Origin: Limnephilus marmoratus
Lineage: Eukaryota; Arthropoda; Insecta; Trichoptera; Limnephilidae
Direction of reading: 5' to 3'
Assembly: GCA_917880885.1 (NCBI GenBank)
Contig: OU862933.1
Span: 7,983,452-8,047,451, forward strand
Length of the DNA: 64,000 bases
Shown here in pieces: positions 10,906 through 22,555 of the stretch. Positions within the stretch are counted from its first letter, which is position 1, and every line of letters begins with the position of its first letter. A program made the position numbers and the translations under genes. The notes beneath the pieces were generated by a model that saw only the letters and a program-made list of their open reading frames with translations, had not been told where the DNA came from and ran no database searches.

Positions 10906-11273
10906 TTTGATTTTTTGTATTTTATGCGCTGCCATACCGTTCATCCGATTGCGACGAAACTTTGGTGATATGTTGTGCGCACGCCCGCGAAGGTTATAGG
11001 CTATATATAATGGTAAGCTCTGGCGTTATGAAATTTCTATAAATGAAAATGTGTGTATTTCATATATTTTAGCAGCAGGGAGGGAAGGCAGGAGGGGAAG
11101 GGTAATGAAGGAGGTGGGGTTCGCGGAAGGGTAACGAGGGAGGGGAAGGCAGGGAAGGTGGAAGAGGAACACGTAAGGGGAAGGAGAAGCGGTAGGGGAA
11201 CGGGGACGCATGGGAAAGGACATGCAGGGAGAAACAATTTATTTATTTAAATAGCATGCCAGGTACCAGCTAG
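10906..11273 (+). mobile_element. Second, shorter Helitron-like copy adjoining the first
   Basis: Repeats the GCGCTGCCATACC, TGTGCGC and purine-rich blocks of the preceding element. It ends in CCAGCTAG (CTAG 11270-11273) followed by T. A degenerate inverted relative is at 56195-56520. Confidence 0.65.
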
Positions 11274-11764
11274 TATTGCAATAAAATTATAAGTAAAACA
11301 AATCTCGTTCTGCAATGAAGTTGAATTCCATAAATTAAAGAAATTATTGAATGACCTGCGTAAACAGCGCTTTTCTATGAGCTCAATCAAAATACCCTTC
11401 ATTCTCCCGTCAATGGGATGTTGCAAATGTCAATCGATCCATTTGAGTCTGTAAATGATCAATTAACAATTATAATAGTATATCATTGACGCGGTTCCGC
11501 TCCGTCTATATCATTCGCGTGCTTGAGCGAAGAAGAACGAACGATCCAAATTGATCATCAATCGATTAGCAACGCTAGCTCAGTGCCATCTCAGTGCACA
11601 GAACCAACCTAAATATGTGAAGTGTGATGCTACTACCACATTGAAGCCAAGTTCGGAGTTGGAAGGTTAGCCGATCGTGTGGTGGCTGCGGCCGCTAGCG
11701 CCAAATTAATACTTTTCCACCACCAAGTTGCCACCTAACATAATCACTCACTTGCATTATTAGG

Positions 11765-12252
11765 ACTCCGGATACTAATATCTACAGCCTGTATGTCGGA
11801 CGAATATCTACAGCTCATATGTTGAACTAATATCTATGAACTTCAGAGTGTTGACTAATATCTACAGAGCTAAGGTTGGACGAATATCTATGATGGTCCC
11901 AGTGTTGACTAATATCTACAGAGCGTAGGTCGAACTAATATCTACAGAGCGTAGGTTGGACTAATCAGCTAAATGTGTCCAATAGTCCGATATTAGGGAT
12001 TTTTACACACATACTTACATAAATTAAGTTTTTTAAACTGCATACCTACGCAATATTACGTTATTCCAATATGCTACACATAATTGCAAATCCAACCTCT
12101 GCCAGTGCTGTAGATATTCGTCAACACTTTGGTTCTCATAGATATTAGTCAACAGTTCGAGCTGTAGATATTCGTCAACACTTTGGTTCTCATAGATATT
12201 AATTCGATTTTTTCAGTTTTTGGAATTCCTGTAGATATTAGTAGATGCCTCC
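11765..12252. mobile_element. Element built of repeated ACTAATATCTACAG motifs, copy 1
   Basis: The left arm has eight or so A(C/G)(T/G)AATATCTA(C/T)-type motifs. The right arm has them inverted (CTGTAGATATTCGTCAACAC, repeated). The 10-bp sequence CATTATTAGG flanks both sides (11755-11764 and 12253-12262), so the duplication is 8-10 bp depending on where the termini are set. No ORF. A second copy is at 17086-17512. Confidence 0.8.
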
Positions 12253-12508
12253 CATTATTAGGCGACACACAATTTTCATAATAAGCTTTCAAAAATAGGT
12301 TAAGCAGGTATTAAAAATTAAATAAACTATGAATTAGTCATAAAGTAAAAGTGTAATATGAAACAGAAAAAAACTTACAGTAAAAAGTAAATATTCTGTT
12401 TAAAACATATTATAACTTACAACCTAATTAAGAATCGTGGCTCCCTTATCAGGTACAAGAGCTCCTCTTTTCTGATAAGATATACATGACCAAAAATGAC
12501 CTTTAATA

Positions 12509-13325
12509 TTAGGTCCTTACATATGAAATTGGCGTTTTGTATGGGAGGAACATAAAGTCATTTTTTTTAATATGATATATTTATTTAATCAAAGTATGTA
12601 CCATTGCTATCTATGCACTTTTGCCATCTCATAGGTAGTTCATCGATCCCTTTACTAAAAAAACCATTCGGACGGGAATCAATAAAATCTTTGAAGGCAG
12701 TTTGGACTGCCTCATCGGAGTTGAATTTTTTCCCTTGCAAGAAGTTATCCAAATTTCGAAAAAAATGGTAATCTGTTGGGGCAAGGTCCGGAGAGTACCG
12801 TGGATGTGCAATTGAAGCTCCTCTAATTTGGTAGCCGTCTGTTGTGCAGTGTGTGGTCTAGCATTGTCATGAAGCAGCAGTGGCCTAGAGCGATTAACCA
12901 GCCTCGGTTGTTTAGCAGCTAGCTTTTCCATCATGGTTTGCGGTTGCTGACAATAGACATCTGCCGTAATCGTCTGGCCAGATTTAAGAAAGCTCACACA
13001 AAAAAAAAAAAAAACACAACCGTGTTGTGTTTTCTTTTTTTGCGGCACTGTCGCCATATACCTACATCATTAATCCTTCGAGCCGTTTCTGCAGCATTGG
13101 TGCCACGGTGGGACACGTACTCGTAAATAACGCGATATTTCAAGTTTTCCATTTTGTAAACTAAGTGACGCAAAGAAAAAAAACAAATGAATTATAATTT
13201 TCGAAACACGAATACATGAGTAAATAGCTGTATAAATTTGAATTTGGAATTCCTAACCAAAGAGAAGATATTTGAGATCAAAGTTGCCAGTACGGCAAAA
13301 CGCCAATTCATATGTAAGGACCTAA
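12509..13325 (-). mobile_element. Internally deleted mariner-type transposon
   Basis: The TIR TTAGGTCCTTACATATGAA followed by TTGGCGTTTTG occurs at both ends with TA on each side (12507-12508, 13326-13327). The element is 817 bp, against about 1.3 kb for an intact mariner. Confidence 0.85.
12629..13153 (-). pseudogene. Mariner transposase remnant
   Basis: Reading the minus strand, an ATG at about 13153 opens an N-terminal helix-turn-helix stretch (MENLKYRVIYEYV, then GTNAAETARRIND). The sequence then jumps to the catalytic C-terminal half with SFLKSGQTITADVY and the second-Asp motif LLHDNARPHTAQQ. The middle part with the first catalytic Asp is missing, and a homopolymer tract sits at the joint (12998-13040). 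A frameshift near 12815 breaks the segment expected to hold the third Asp. It cannot make an active enzyme. Confidence 0.8.
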
Positions 13326-13357
13326 TATAATATTTTGTATGAATATTGTATATGTAT

Positions 13358-13752
13358 ATACAGGGTGTTAAGGGACGTACTTGACCAGTGATTCCTGACA
13401 TTATTTGGAGGAAAAAAGGTAAATGAAATTTTGGTCTCAGGTGACATTTTTGATGTTTTTTTTTTTTCTACCAAAACATGAAAAAATGGTAGTTTAAAAT
13501 ATAAAAATATATATAACATATTTTATATAACAGTTGGAGGCAGGGTAAGGAGTTCGTCGGACACCCGGTTGAGTGACCAGTGACAACATGCAAAAGAATT
13601 TTTTTTTGTTTAATTTTGAAGAAAAAAATTTTGAAAAAAAAAGTCATCAAAAAAAGTCACCGGAGACCAAAATTTCATTTTCATTTTTTACTCCAAATAA
13701 TGTCAGGAATCACTGGTTAAAGTAAGTCAAGTACGTCCCTTAACATCATGTA
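13358..13752. mobile_element. Small inverted-repeat element with ACAGGGTGT-type ends
   Basis: ACAGGGTGTTAAGGGACGTACTTGACCAG-like sequence on the left is matched inverted on the right (GTCAAGTACGTCCCTTAACAT), followed inward by TGATTCCTGACATTATTTGGAG on both arms. Related to 29846-30838. No coding. Confidence 0.75.
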
Positions 13753-14066
13753 TGTAACTCTTTTTTTTATTACAATAAAAAATAAATAAAAAAACAAGAA
13801 TTTCAATTTTTTATTGTCAAAATCATCTATAATATCTTCATGGTTTATTGTGTTCATTATGTCCGCTTCCATGTATAGAAGAGCCAAAGAGTTTAGTATT
13901 TCTTGAGATAGTGAAGACCTTTGGTAGTTCTCCACTCGTTTTAAACAGAAAAAAAACTCCTTTCTCCAGAACAATTTGTGGCCGGAATGCAATGTGCGAT
14001 GCGGAGAGCTACAACCATCACCCACGCTACAACCAAGTAGGGCCACGAAAAAAGTATCAATACTTT

Positions 14067-14446
14067 GGGGCCCTTCAAGTATTACGTAACGCACTTGGGG
14101 GGGAGGGGGGGTCTTGTGAATCGTTACTGTGCATTACGGGGGGGAGGGGTGTTCTAACAACGCGTTACGTAACATGTTTTTCTTTATTTAGATAAAAACA
14201 CTAGGGAATTAAAATCTTCCAAGTTGTGCAATCCTTTTCGTTCTCGAAATCTCTTGTTTTATTTATTACCGCAAATGCTTTGCGCAACTTAATTGTGACT
14301 TTCAGGTAAAAATTGTCACTTGTGCGTTATGTAACGTTTAGGGAGAGGGGGGGGGGGTGATACGGAAAAACGTTACGGCGCGTTACGTGGGGAAGAGGGG
14401 GGTCAAAAATCTTCAAAAATTGCGTTACGTTATACTTGAACGCCCC
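14067..14446. mobile_element. MITE with TTACGTAACGCA arms and G-runs
   Basis: Ends GGGGCCCTTCAAGTATTACG and, inverted, GGGGCGTTCAAGTATAACG. The interior has repeated ACGTAACG motifs and runs of 6-11 G (14098-14155, 14343-14402). Confidence 0.7.
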
Positions 14447-14779
14447 ATCGGGCATCGAGTACTTTTGTACTCGAGCAATGCCGTAAGAGTGAACTTTAGC
14501 AATATTTTGTCAAGATTAACAACTAACTAACTAACCATCACGCCGTTTCCCTGCAGGTGTAGGCAGAGAGGACGGACCGCCAAACAACTCGGTCTTGGCA
14601 CACACTCTTTGCCTCACTCACATTCATACATCGTCTCATTAACCGTAAGACATTAATCGTAAGATTAACAACAACAAAGTAAATTGCAAGATTTGTTTCA
14701 AAACCTTAAAATCGTTAATTCTGATCATGAGAGGGGGGGTTGATAGGTAGTTAGCCCGGTCAGAGCTGTAAATCAGGCC

Positions 14780-14905
14780 CTATAAAATGTACTCAATACT
14801 TTAAAGTATCGATACTTTTGTTTCAATACTTTTACGAGTACGATACTTTTTTCCGATACTGCTCATGAGTACAGTATCGATACTTTCTTTTCGATATTGT
14901 GTCCC
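14780..14905. repeat. AGTATCGATACTTT palindrome cluster
   Basis: Several overlapping copies of AGTATCGATACTTT- and GAGTAC-type palindromes. Probably a small MITE; ends not resolved. Confidence 0.5.
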
Positions 14906-15176
14906 TATATCTAAGTTGGGGTAAATGTTTCACAGATATTGTTTCCTCAAAAACGTAAAAAGATTCAGTAATCATGTAGATATAAGTTTCTCTGCTGTCT
15001 TATTAGTGACCGTGAAAGTGTAGGTACATATTCCAGAACTAAATCGTCTAAATCATTGTAATCATATTCCACAAGAGACTGAGCTTTTTCTGTGACTTAG
15101 ATAGTTGAAAGTTCATCCAAGTTGAAAGTTATAATGACCCCCTCTCCGCCGTAAACAGGAGAGGGGTCATTTTAAT

Positions 15177-16004
15177 AGGCCACTTGCATCACATTTTTTT
15201 TAATTTTTTTCCGGTTTAGGAAAATATTCTAAGACATTCTGCATTTTTATTATTTTTTTAATCGTATTTTTGAAACCCTGGAGATTTTTTGAAAATTTCA
15301 ATCCGAAAAATCAGACCATTTTTTATAAACCGGAAAGACGGGACATAATTTTATAGGTGAGAAAAAAACAATAATTACATAGCCGAAAATCATTTTAAAA
15401 AAAAAGAACGTTTTCCACACGAATGGCACAGGAGAATAACGAGGCATACCAACAATATTACATCTCATAAATATTTTTTTCCTTGATCCGTCTTATTGAT
15501 CATAAATCATTATAATGTACAACGTCTATATTAATAAATCCAATGTAATATACTTGTACTTGTAAATTATAATAATAATAAGAATATTATAAAATTTGAT
15601 TTTGATAAAATCAGCACCATAACCATTATACCTCTAAAACACGCACCGACATCTAAATTGTACGGGGTTCTCTTCACAACATCTGTCAAAAATTCAAACC
15701 AAATGATAAGTTCGCAGAGAACAAACAATAAATCTAGTGAACGAAATCAAAAATTCACCTGAAATCAAAGTGATGCCATATAAAAATAATAAATCAGTGT
15801 GGAATTTTACAAAATTGATAGGAACATTTTCGGAGACGGGACATTTTCATGTAGTGACGTCACGAGCCCAAATAATGGATTTATTTATTTAAAAATAAAA
15901 AAAAACTGTACATTTCTACAAAATTTTACTAACATTTTCGTAATCTTAGTAAAAAGATCTATCCACACGATTTTTTCCGAGTCGTTCTGAAATCCATGCA
16001 AGTG
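15177..16004. mobile_element. Element with short GGCCACTTGCAT inverted ends
   Basis: GGCCACTTGCAT at 15177 is matched by ATGCAAGTGGCC ending at 16004. AT-rich interior without a gene. GACCCCCTCTCC occurs outside both ends (15137, 16075), so this may be nested in an older repeat. Confidence 0.5.
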
Positions 16005-16216
16005 GCCTCTGCATAAACGGCATTTCGCGGCAGCTCTCTAATTTAACGGGATTGGTATATTTATGAATTTAACTGACCCCCTCTCCTACCATAGGAAGAA
16101 ATCTTGTATAGCGTAGTTTGTCAGTACAACACATAAGCGCTCGCGGTTCAGTAGATAAGTGCTCGCGACAGATAAGTGTCGTACAGACTCAGCTGTAAAA
16201 GCGCCAGCGTTATTTG

Positions 16217-16358
16217 GCTTGGCATTATCATTTCGGCTTATCGCTCGCCGTACGGCATTTCGCCGAGCGATTTTGGCATACCGTTCGTATACTTCTTACA
16301 AGGAATTTATGGCGAGTGATATGCTGAAATAAGCCAAGCCAAATAACCCGCTTTTACA
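16217..16358. repeat. Inverted repeat around TTATTTGGCTTGGC
   Basis: AGCGTTATTTGGCTTGGC on the left and its inverse near 16330-16350 enclose a GC-rich, CGCTCGCCGTACGGC-containing core. Confidence 0.6.
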
Positions 16359-17085
16359 CCGCGCTTTTATAGTTAAGTGTGACGGCCCCCTTAACGCTGC
16401 GTGTGGCCGTACAGTTACACAAATAAGAGTAGAAAATATATGAGGGCGCCACTGTTGTTCAAATGGCAATACTAAACACATAACTCATGGTGTTAAAGTA
16501 AAGCTGTGTAACCTACATTTTTATAAAAATTAAAAAGGCATAAAAGTGGAAAAAATATTTTTTCATGCAGTATAGATACCCGCCGATCTCAAAATTATAT
16601 TAGAATTATACCTTTGCAATTTTGTGTTAACATAATGAAGAATAACTATAATGTAATAAAATATAAAGCACAGTTTAAAAATTGCTCACATTTATTTAAT
16701 ATTAGATAAAGTACCTAGCGTTGCCTGGCTTTAGATTATGTCTCTAATTTTAGATCTGAATATATTCAACTCATTCAGATCTAAAAGTAGTGTTACTAAA
16801 CTCACCATTAGTGATTCTTCCTTTCTATCTATTGTTAAATTCAAATTTATGTTAAATTAAATTAAATCAAATTGCTTTATAAATCACCTTTTAATCAATT
16901 TTATGTCATGAAGAAAAAATGTTTTTTAAAATGTGGTTTACTGCGTTCTATACATTCAGTGTCATTGCACTTCAAAAAAATATTTGACAGTTAAATTGGT
17001 GTTGCCAGTCTACAAATTTAGTAGTTCAAGTTTTTATATTTTCTACTCTTTTTTGACAGACTATACATTTATGCTGCACATAGAC

Positions 17086-17512
17086 TCCAGATACTAATAT
17101 CTACAGCCTGTATGTTTGACGAATATCTAGAGCTCATATGTTGAACTAATATCTACGAACTTCAGAGTGTTGACTAATATCTACAGAGCGTAGGTTGAAC
17201 TAATATCTACAGAGCGTAGGTTGGACGAATCAGCTAAATGTGTCCAATAGTCCGATATTAGGGATTTTTACATACATACTTACATAAATTAATTTTTTTA
17301 ACTGCATACGCAATATTACGTTATTCCAATATGCTATACATAATTGCAAATCCAACCTCTGACAGTACTGTAGATATTCGTCAACACTTTGGTTCTCATA
17401 GATATTAATCAACAGTTTGAGCTGTAGATATTCGTCAACACTTTGATTCCCATAGATATTAGTTCGATTTTTTCAGTTTTTGGAATTCCTGTAGATATTA
17501 GTAGACGCCTCC
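17086..17512. mobile_element. ACTAATATCTACAG element, copy 2
   Basis: Same structure and motif order as 11765-12252 but slightly shorter on both arms. No matching target duplication was found here. Confidence 0.75.
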
Positions 17513-17863
17513 CCAGGGGCGTATCACTTCGTTCAAATTTTTCAACCGTGGTCCGTGACGTAAAAGTGCTGTCACACATAGATAAAGTTTCATAGATGGA
17601 GCTGTAAAGATAGGTTTGTAATTTTTGATTTTCACCATCTCTCGCTCAGGGTTGCCAACTTAGGGGTAAAATAAGTGAGATGGGATTTTTTTACTGGTTT
17701 AATAGGTGTTTTGGGGTATTTTTTGTGGTATTTTTGGGGGTTTTGTGATTCCATATATTTTTTTTAATTTTTATTACATCGTGTACACGGAGCACTCGCA
17801 CACTTCTTATTTGAGGATTTATTTTTATTGAACAAAAACTTGCTGCAACGACTTGTGCCTTCA
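17513..17863. other. Spacer, nothing recognised
   Basis: AT-rich single-copy-looking sequence with T-runs. No frame or repeat end stands out. Confidence 0.4.
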
Positions 17864-18544
17864 CAATAAGGAACTCCAGTGAAAAATATTATGGCTTTAA
17901 AAAAAATATGTTCATACAGACCAATGAACGCTGATTCTGAATATATAAGTTTTATTTCATAATATTAAACGTAAAGTTTTAAAAATTTATTAAAAAGTGC
18001 ATTTTTAAACCTCTCGTCAAAACACACTGTAAAGTTGGTATTACTGAAATGGTTAGTGCTGACGTCACGCGTCACCAATCATTGTATTGAAACTTTGATT
18101 ATGTAGGTATGACATAAGCCATCAGTACTAACAACATTTCATGTTATTCGTTATTTTATACTGTTTATAGATATTTAGTTGTTGTGTTTATAAGGCATCT
18201 CTTATTAGATTATCTCTATTATTGAAAATGTTAAAAAACTACTGTACAAAAAAAAATAGTACCTAATGCTATTTCTAGGGAGAATACTTCGAAGAACGGA
18301 ATTCAAAATGGCGGCAGTAGATCAGCTGATTGCCCAATCCTATACTAATTTTTCAGGAGTGATGACGACACACGATTCACCATACATCGGTGGTTTTCGG
18401 AGGGGTCTTGAAAAATTAAAACTTTAACAATTATTTTAACTATTATAACTAACTTTAAAAATAAAAATAAAGGTGCAGTTATTTAAGTTAGAAGGTCATT
18501 ATTTATTAAAAAGAATAAAAAAAATGTACTGGAGTTCTCTATTG
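17864..18544. mobile_element. CAATARRGAACTCCAGT inverted-repeat element, copy 1
   Basis: Termini CAATAAGGAACTCCAGT and, inverted, CAATAGAGAACTCCAGT. A second copy in the opposite orientation is at 34522-35595, sharing GGCGGCAGT and GATCAGCTGATTGCCCAATC. No transposase. Confidence 0.7.
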
Positions 18545-19007
18545 GAAAAATTGGTGGACTCTTGAAGTTGTAGATTTTTTTTTTTAATTTCCGAGAACAT
18601 CTGATGCATACAGCTTCAATTTGTTTTGGTTTTGATTTTCTAAATATATCACAAGATCTTGAAGAAAAGGATTTTTTTTTACAGTGAATAGCGCACAAGA
18701 ATCTCAACTGCTCCCGTCTGAAGCCAGTGAGACTATGGCATTCCCCAAATTAGGTATGTTGTGAGGCTGAAGGTAGTGAGGAGGGGAAGGAGGTGGGGAA
18801 GAGGAGGGTTGGGAAGTACCTGGCTATTCAGATCTGGTCACCAAACACGGCTAAAGCCATTTTCAAGCAACGTTTCAATTCTGAATGGTGGTCTTACACC
18901 AGGGCGATACTGATAGTATCTTCCACACTGGAACATGCCGCAAATATACTATATATTATTTTAAATGAATTAATTGTGAAATAACACAAATTAATCAAAT
19001 AAAATTT

Positions 19008-19082
19008 ACTTGCGCATGCCGGGTTCGAACCCCAATCTCCGGATCGTGAGTCAAGAGTCTTACCCACTGGACTACGGAGGTC
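19008..19082 (-). repeat. tRNA-derived SINE head or tRNA pseudogene
   Basis: The minus strand reads a box A-like TAGTCCAGTGGGTAAG and a perfect box B, GGTTCGAACCC, spaced as in a tRNA. No convincing acceptor stem or following CCA, so it is more likely a SINE head than a working tRNA gene. Confidence 0.6.
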
Positions 19083-19585
19083 GTCAGGTCATTTGATGGA
19101 TGAAAATTAAAATCTCTTGATTTTATGAAACAAACAGCCCCGTATTTTGCGTATCGCTTGTGAAAGATATGTTTTATAAGGTAAATAACAAATCGCGTAC
19201 TGGCAACACAAAATATTTCTATTTCGAATGGCGTTTTTGACAGCATTTAACGGTCTTGGTTTTCTGCATAACAAGGTAAGATATAGCATTTTTCTGTTGA
19301 AAATAATAATTATACTGTATATAGATGTTTTATCTGATCGATAAATATGATTTCCATTCAAAAACATTGGTTTTTCATTTTGTTTTCGCTAAAAGCGTTC
19401 ATGTTCATGTGGTGGCGCATTGGCTTCTTGCTTTGGCCTTTTGTATTGTTTTACGTATTTTAATTTGATTCTTTCAAGATGTATTTTATTTTAATGTTTT
19501 CCGGTAGACTATATATAACTTATTGTTATCATTTTTATAGATGGCTGTTAGAGGTTTGTCACATGAAGAAATCACATGAAGAAAT

Positions 19586-19729
19586 AATGCACTGCAAGGA
19601 GACATTTACGATGTCAAATGGGAGTCTGACGGTGAAGGTGAAGAGAGCTGGTCAGTGGAGTATCTACAAGATGACCAGGATCAGAACCAGTACCAGGACA
19701 TCGACATTCAGCATTCGTCCGTAAATTAA
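19586..19729 (+). CDS. Exon-like acidic coding fragment, unknown
   Basis: A 47-codon open frame of strongly acidic, non-random composition (GDIYDVKWESDGEGEESWS, then QDDQDQNQYQDIDIQ) ends in TAA. A TTTTTATAG acceptor lies at about 19540, but the frame has a TGA just before 19586, beside a 13-bp tandem duplication (CACATGAAGAAAT). It could be a decayed terminal exon of a host or transposon gene. Nothing downstream supports it. Confidence 0.3.
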   Translation, partial: NALQGDIYDVKWESDGEGEESWSVEYLQDDQDQNQYQDIDIQHSSVN

Positions 19730-19835
19730 TTTGAGGTTAGGTCGGTTAGGATACCTTAGTTTTTGTGTTATGTTTTATTATCAATTGTCTTATGTGTTAT
19801 TTATTATCAATTGTCTTTACTGAAAATAAACATAT

Positions 19836-21230
19836 TTAAAGATATCGAACATTATTACTATTATCAATTTTTTTTCGTAACACCCATTTGCATTTCACTA
19901 TGGTTTTACCATCCTTTGGCATATCAACGAACTCCCATGCATTATTTTCTTTAAAACACTGAAGTTCTTCTTTTACTGCACTTAACCACTGCTTTTTTTC
20001 ATTTCCCTGTAATGCTTCTTCTAAAGACAGTCCATTAGCATCATCAAACACACCCTCAGGAATGCACATATTCGTCATCCTATACCGCTCTGGCTTCCTA
20101 ATGATTCTGCTGGATCTAACACGCTGCTCAGGTGATTCATCAACATCTTCAAAATCACTAGTGTAAGTATCAGAAGAGTAAGTATCAGGAGTGTAAGTAT
20201 CATCTGGTGCATCTTCGACTAATGTATCCTCATCTAAGGTTATATCTTCTGAACGTGACGTATCTTTGCAACTAGTGTCCCCCACTGGACATGAGTTTTC
20301 TCCACTCTCAGTGATAGGTATATTAACCTCTGGGTTGTTTTCATCTTCCATGATAATGACATCTCTACTAGTTGTGATATATTTAGTTCTAGGGTTGTAT
20401 ATTCGGTAACCTTTGATGTCATCTGGATAGCCCACAAGTATGTGCTGTTCAGACTTTTTGTCCCATTTCTGACGCTTCTCTTTAGCAACATGAGCCATAA
20501 CCTTGCTACCAAATATTCTTAAATGACTTATGTCTGGTTTACATCCAGTCCAGATCTCATATGGAGTTTTTTCATTTAAACTAGGAAGTACAGTACGATT
20601 TTGTAAATAAACTGCTGTATTGGTCGCCTCAGCCCAGAATTCTTTACCCAAATGCGCATCAAACAATAAGCATCTAGCCTTCTCGACAATCGTTCGATTA
20701 TTACGTTCTGACAAGCCATTCTGCTCTGGGGTATATGGGTTACTTTTTTGGTGCGTGATACCTTCCTTCTTGAGATATGAATCAAACTCCTTGTTGCAGT
20801 ATTCACCACCATTATCGCTTCTCAATATCTTTATTTTCTTATTTGTTTGTTTTTCAACTTTTGCTTTAAATTCTGCAAAACATCTAAGTGCTTCATTTTT
20901 GTGTTTGATAAAATATACAAATGTCATACGACTATAGTCATCAACGAAGAGTATGAAGAATCTTGAACCTGCAAGCGATCCTTTCTCCGTAGGTCCGCAA
21001 ACGTCAGTATGAACTAAATGAAGTAATTCTTTGCTTCTTGTACCAGTTTTTGAGAATGGAAGACGACACTGCTTTCCCTCGCAACAAACTGTACACGATG
21101 TCTTGCCAAGATCAACTTTTTCTCGAAGATTCATTCCTTCTACAGCACTGGTCATTTTATTCAGATAATTACTATTGACATGACCCAATCTGCGGTGCCA
21201 AGTGTTGCCTGAAACCGCTAAATTAGACAT
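19836..21230 (-). CDS. Copia integrase and start of reverse transcriptase (truncated)
   Basis: 464 residues. Opens with the integrase zinc region (HRRLGHVN ... CTVCCEGKQC). The catalytic core follows with VHTDVCGP, then LRSDNGGEYCNKEF, then the Glu-containing NGLSERNNRTIVEKARC. A variable acidic linker (residues about 290-370) leads into the RT N-terminus (KWVLRKKIDNSNN), where homology stops and a stop codon follows. The polymerase active site and RNase H are absent. The open frame upstream of the first ATG supports read-in from gag-protease. Confidence 0.85.
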   Translation of the reverse strand: MSNLAVSGNTWHRRLGHVNSNYLNKMTSAVEGMNLREKVDLGKTSCTVCCEGKQCRLPFSKTGTRSKELLHLVHTDVCGPTEKGSLAGSRFFILFVDDYSRMTFVYFIKHKNEALRCFAEFKAKVEKQTNKKIKILRSDNGGEYCNKEFDSYLKKEGITHQKSNPYTPEQNGLSERNNRTIVEKARCLLFDAHLGKEFWAEATNTAVYLQNRTVLPSLNEKTPYEIWTGCKPDISHLRIFGSKVMAHVAKEKRQKWDKKSEQHILVGYPDDIKGYRIYNPRTKYITTSRDVIIMEDENNPEVNIPITESGENSCPVGDTSCKDTSRSEDITLDEDTLVEDAPDDTYTPDTYSSDTYTSDFEDVDESPEQRVRSSRIIRKPERYRMTNMCIPEGVFDDANGLSLEEALQGNEKKQWLSAVKEELQCFKENNAWEFVDMPKDGKTIVKCKWVLRKKIDNSNNVRYL

Positions 21231-21247
21231 TATTCTTTCAGGAACTT

Positions 21248-22372
21248 TTACTCGTATTCCATCCTTAGTTTATAAACACCATCTGTCAAATCTGCTATAG
21301 CAACTAACTCGTTCTGTTTACTATAAACATAGCAGCATTTTCTTTTGAAGTCCACTTTATTTCCATTTTTGATTAACTGACTGACAGATATCAAGTTTGT
21401 TGTAAGTTTTGGCACACATAAAATATCTTTTAATATAACTTCATATTTACTTTTCGGGGTTAAAGTAATAATTTTAGCTTCTCCCGAGCATAAAACAGGC
21501 ATAGCACTTCTATTAGCTGCAATTATTTCCTTCACACTCGTCCGATTCGACGTATTACACATAATATTTACATCTGGTGACATGTGAAAACAAGAGCCCG
21601 AGTCTATAAACCAATCCATTTTGTTGTAATTCCCGTTCAAAAACACAACAGAAAATGCATTTGACGTCTTCTTTCGCTCTGATTGCCCAACAGGACATTG
21701 ATTTCTAAAATGCCCTTCTTTTTTACATCTATAACATCTGATAGATTTCATTACTGTTTTGACCTTCGATGTATTTCCGTCAACATTGCGGCGCGGGCGC
21801 ACTCTGGCGGAAAATGCCCCAACTGACTCCGTGTCATTTCCTGCCATATCAAGCAATTTTGTTTTTATTGCATCTGCAGTAATTATTATTCCACTATGCT
21901 CGATTGCTAATATCATGGGGTAGAATTTTTCTGGTAGACCAGCAAGCATTAAACAGCCTATCCATTCATTATTCACATTAAATCCGGTTCCGGATAATTT
22001 CTGGCCAGTTTCAATAATTTGCGTGATGTAACTCTGCATCGAGTCACAAGTTTCAAGACGAATCGATATCAAACTCCTTAATAAGGAAATGCGTCTTGAA
22101 AAACCATTATCATCGAACATTTGCTTTAGCCTTTTCCACAAGTCTGCAGTAGATGTAGCTTGCTTGATGTGTACATACAGTGACGGATCTATAGTGAGGA
22201 TTATCTTCGCTTTTGTTTTTGCATCATCTCCAACTGCAACAGTTTCTTCGGCCTTGATACACTTCTCCATGCCTTCCAATATAAGTAGGTTTTCAACGGC
22301 ATACGCCCATACATCGTAGTTTTGTCGTCCAACCAACTTGGGTATACTTGTGAGATATGATGTCGCCGCCAT
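21248..22372 (-). CDS. Copia gag and protease region
   Basis: 374 residues. The N-terminal gag has the usual copia opening, with LVGRQNYDVWAYAVENLL near residue 12. A CCHC zinc knuckle (CYRCKKEGHFRNQC) lies near residues 212-225. The aspartic protease motif (DWFIDSGSCFHMS) is near 253-265, and the catalytic DSG is intact. It ends in a stop at 21248, just before the integrase frame. In copia these are normally one polyprotein, so a one-base indel near 21262, where the frame switches, probably separates them. Non-functional as it stands because RT is truncated. Confidence 0.85.
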   Translation of the reverse strand: MAATSYLTSIPKLVGRQNYDVWAYAVENLLILEGMEKCIKAEETVAVGDDAKTKAKIILTIDPSLYVHIKQATSTADLWKRLKQMFDDNGFSRRISLLRSLISIRLETCDSMQSYITQIIETGQKLSGTGFNVNNEWIGCLMLAGLPEKFYPMILAIEHSGIIITADAIKTKLLDMAGNDTESVGAFSARVRPRRNVDGNTSKVKTVMKSIRCYRCKKEGHFRNQCPVGQSERKKTSNAFSVVFLNGNYNKMDWFIDSGSCFHMSPDVNIMCNTSNRTSVKEIIAANRSAMPVLCSGEAKIITLTPKSKYEVILKDILCVPKLTTNLISVSQLIKNGNKVDFKRKCCYVYSKQNELVAIADLTDGVYKLRMEYE

Positions 22373-22555
22373 TTTTGTTAAAAATGTCCCGACACTAATT
22401 ACGAGTTTGCAATCGCAATAACTCCTTGCCCTATTCTCAATACGAACAAATACATCCGCGACAATAAGAAATGAATTTTTAACACAAATACCATTTAAAT
22501 TATCGTGACTGATTATTTAAAAAAACGCTTGGGAATCTTCTGGGCCCATAACCTA

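Noticed and set aside
19008..19082. Functional tRNA gene
   Set aside because: Box A and B are good, but no proper acceptor stem was found; a SINE head is more likely.
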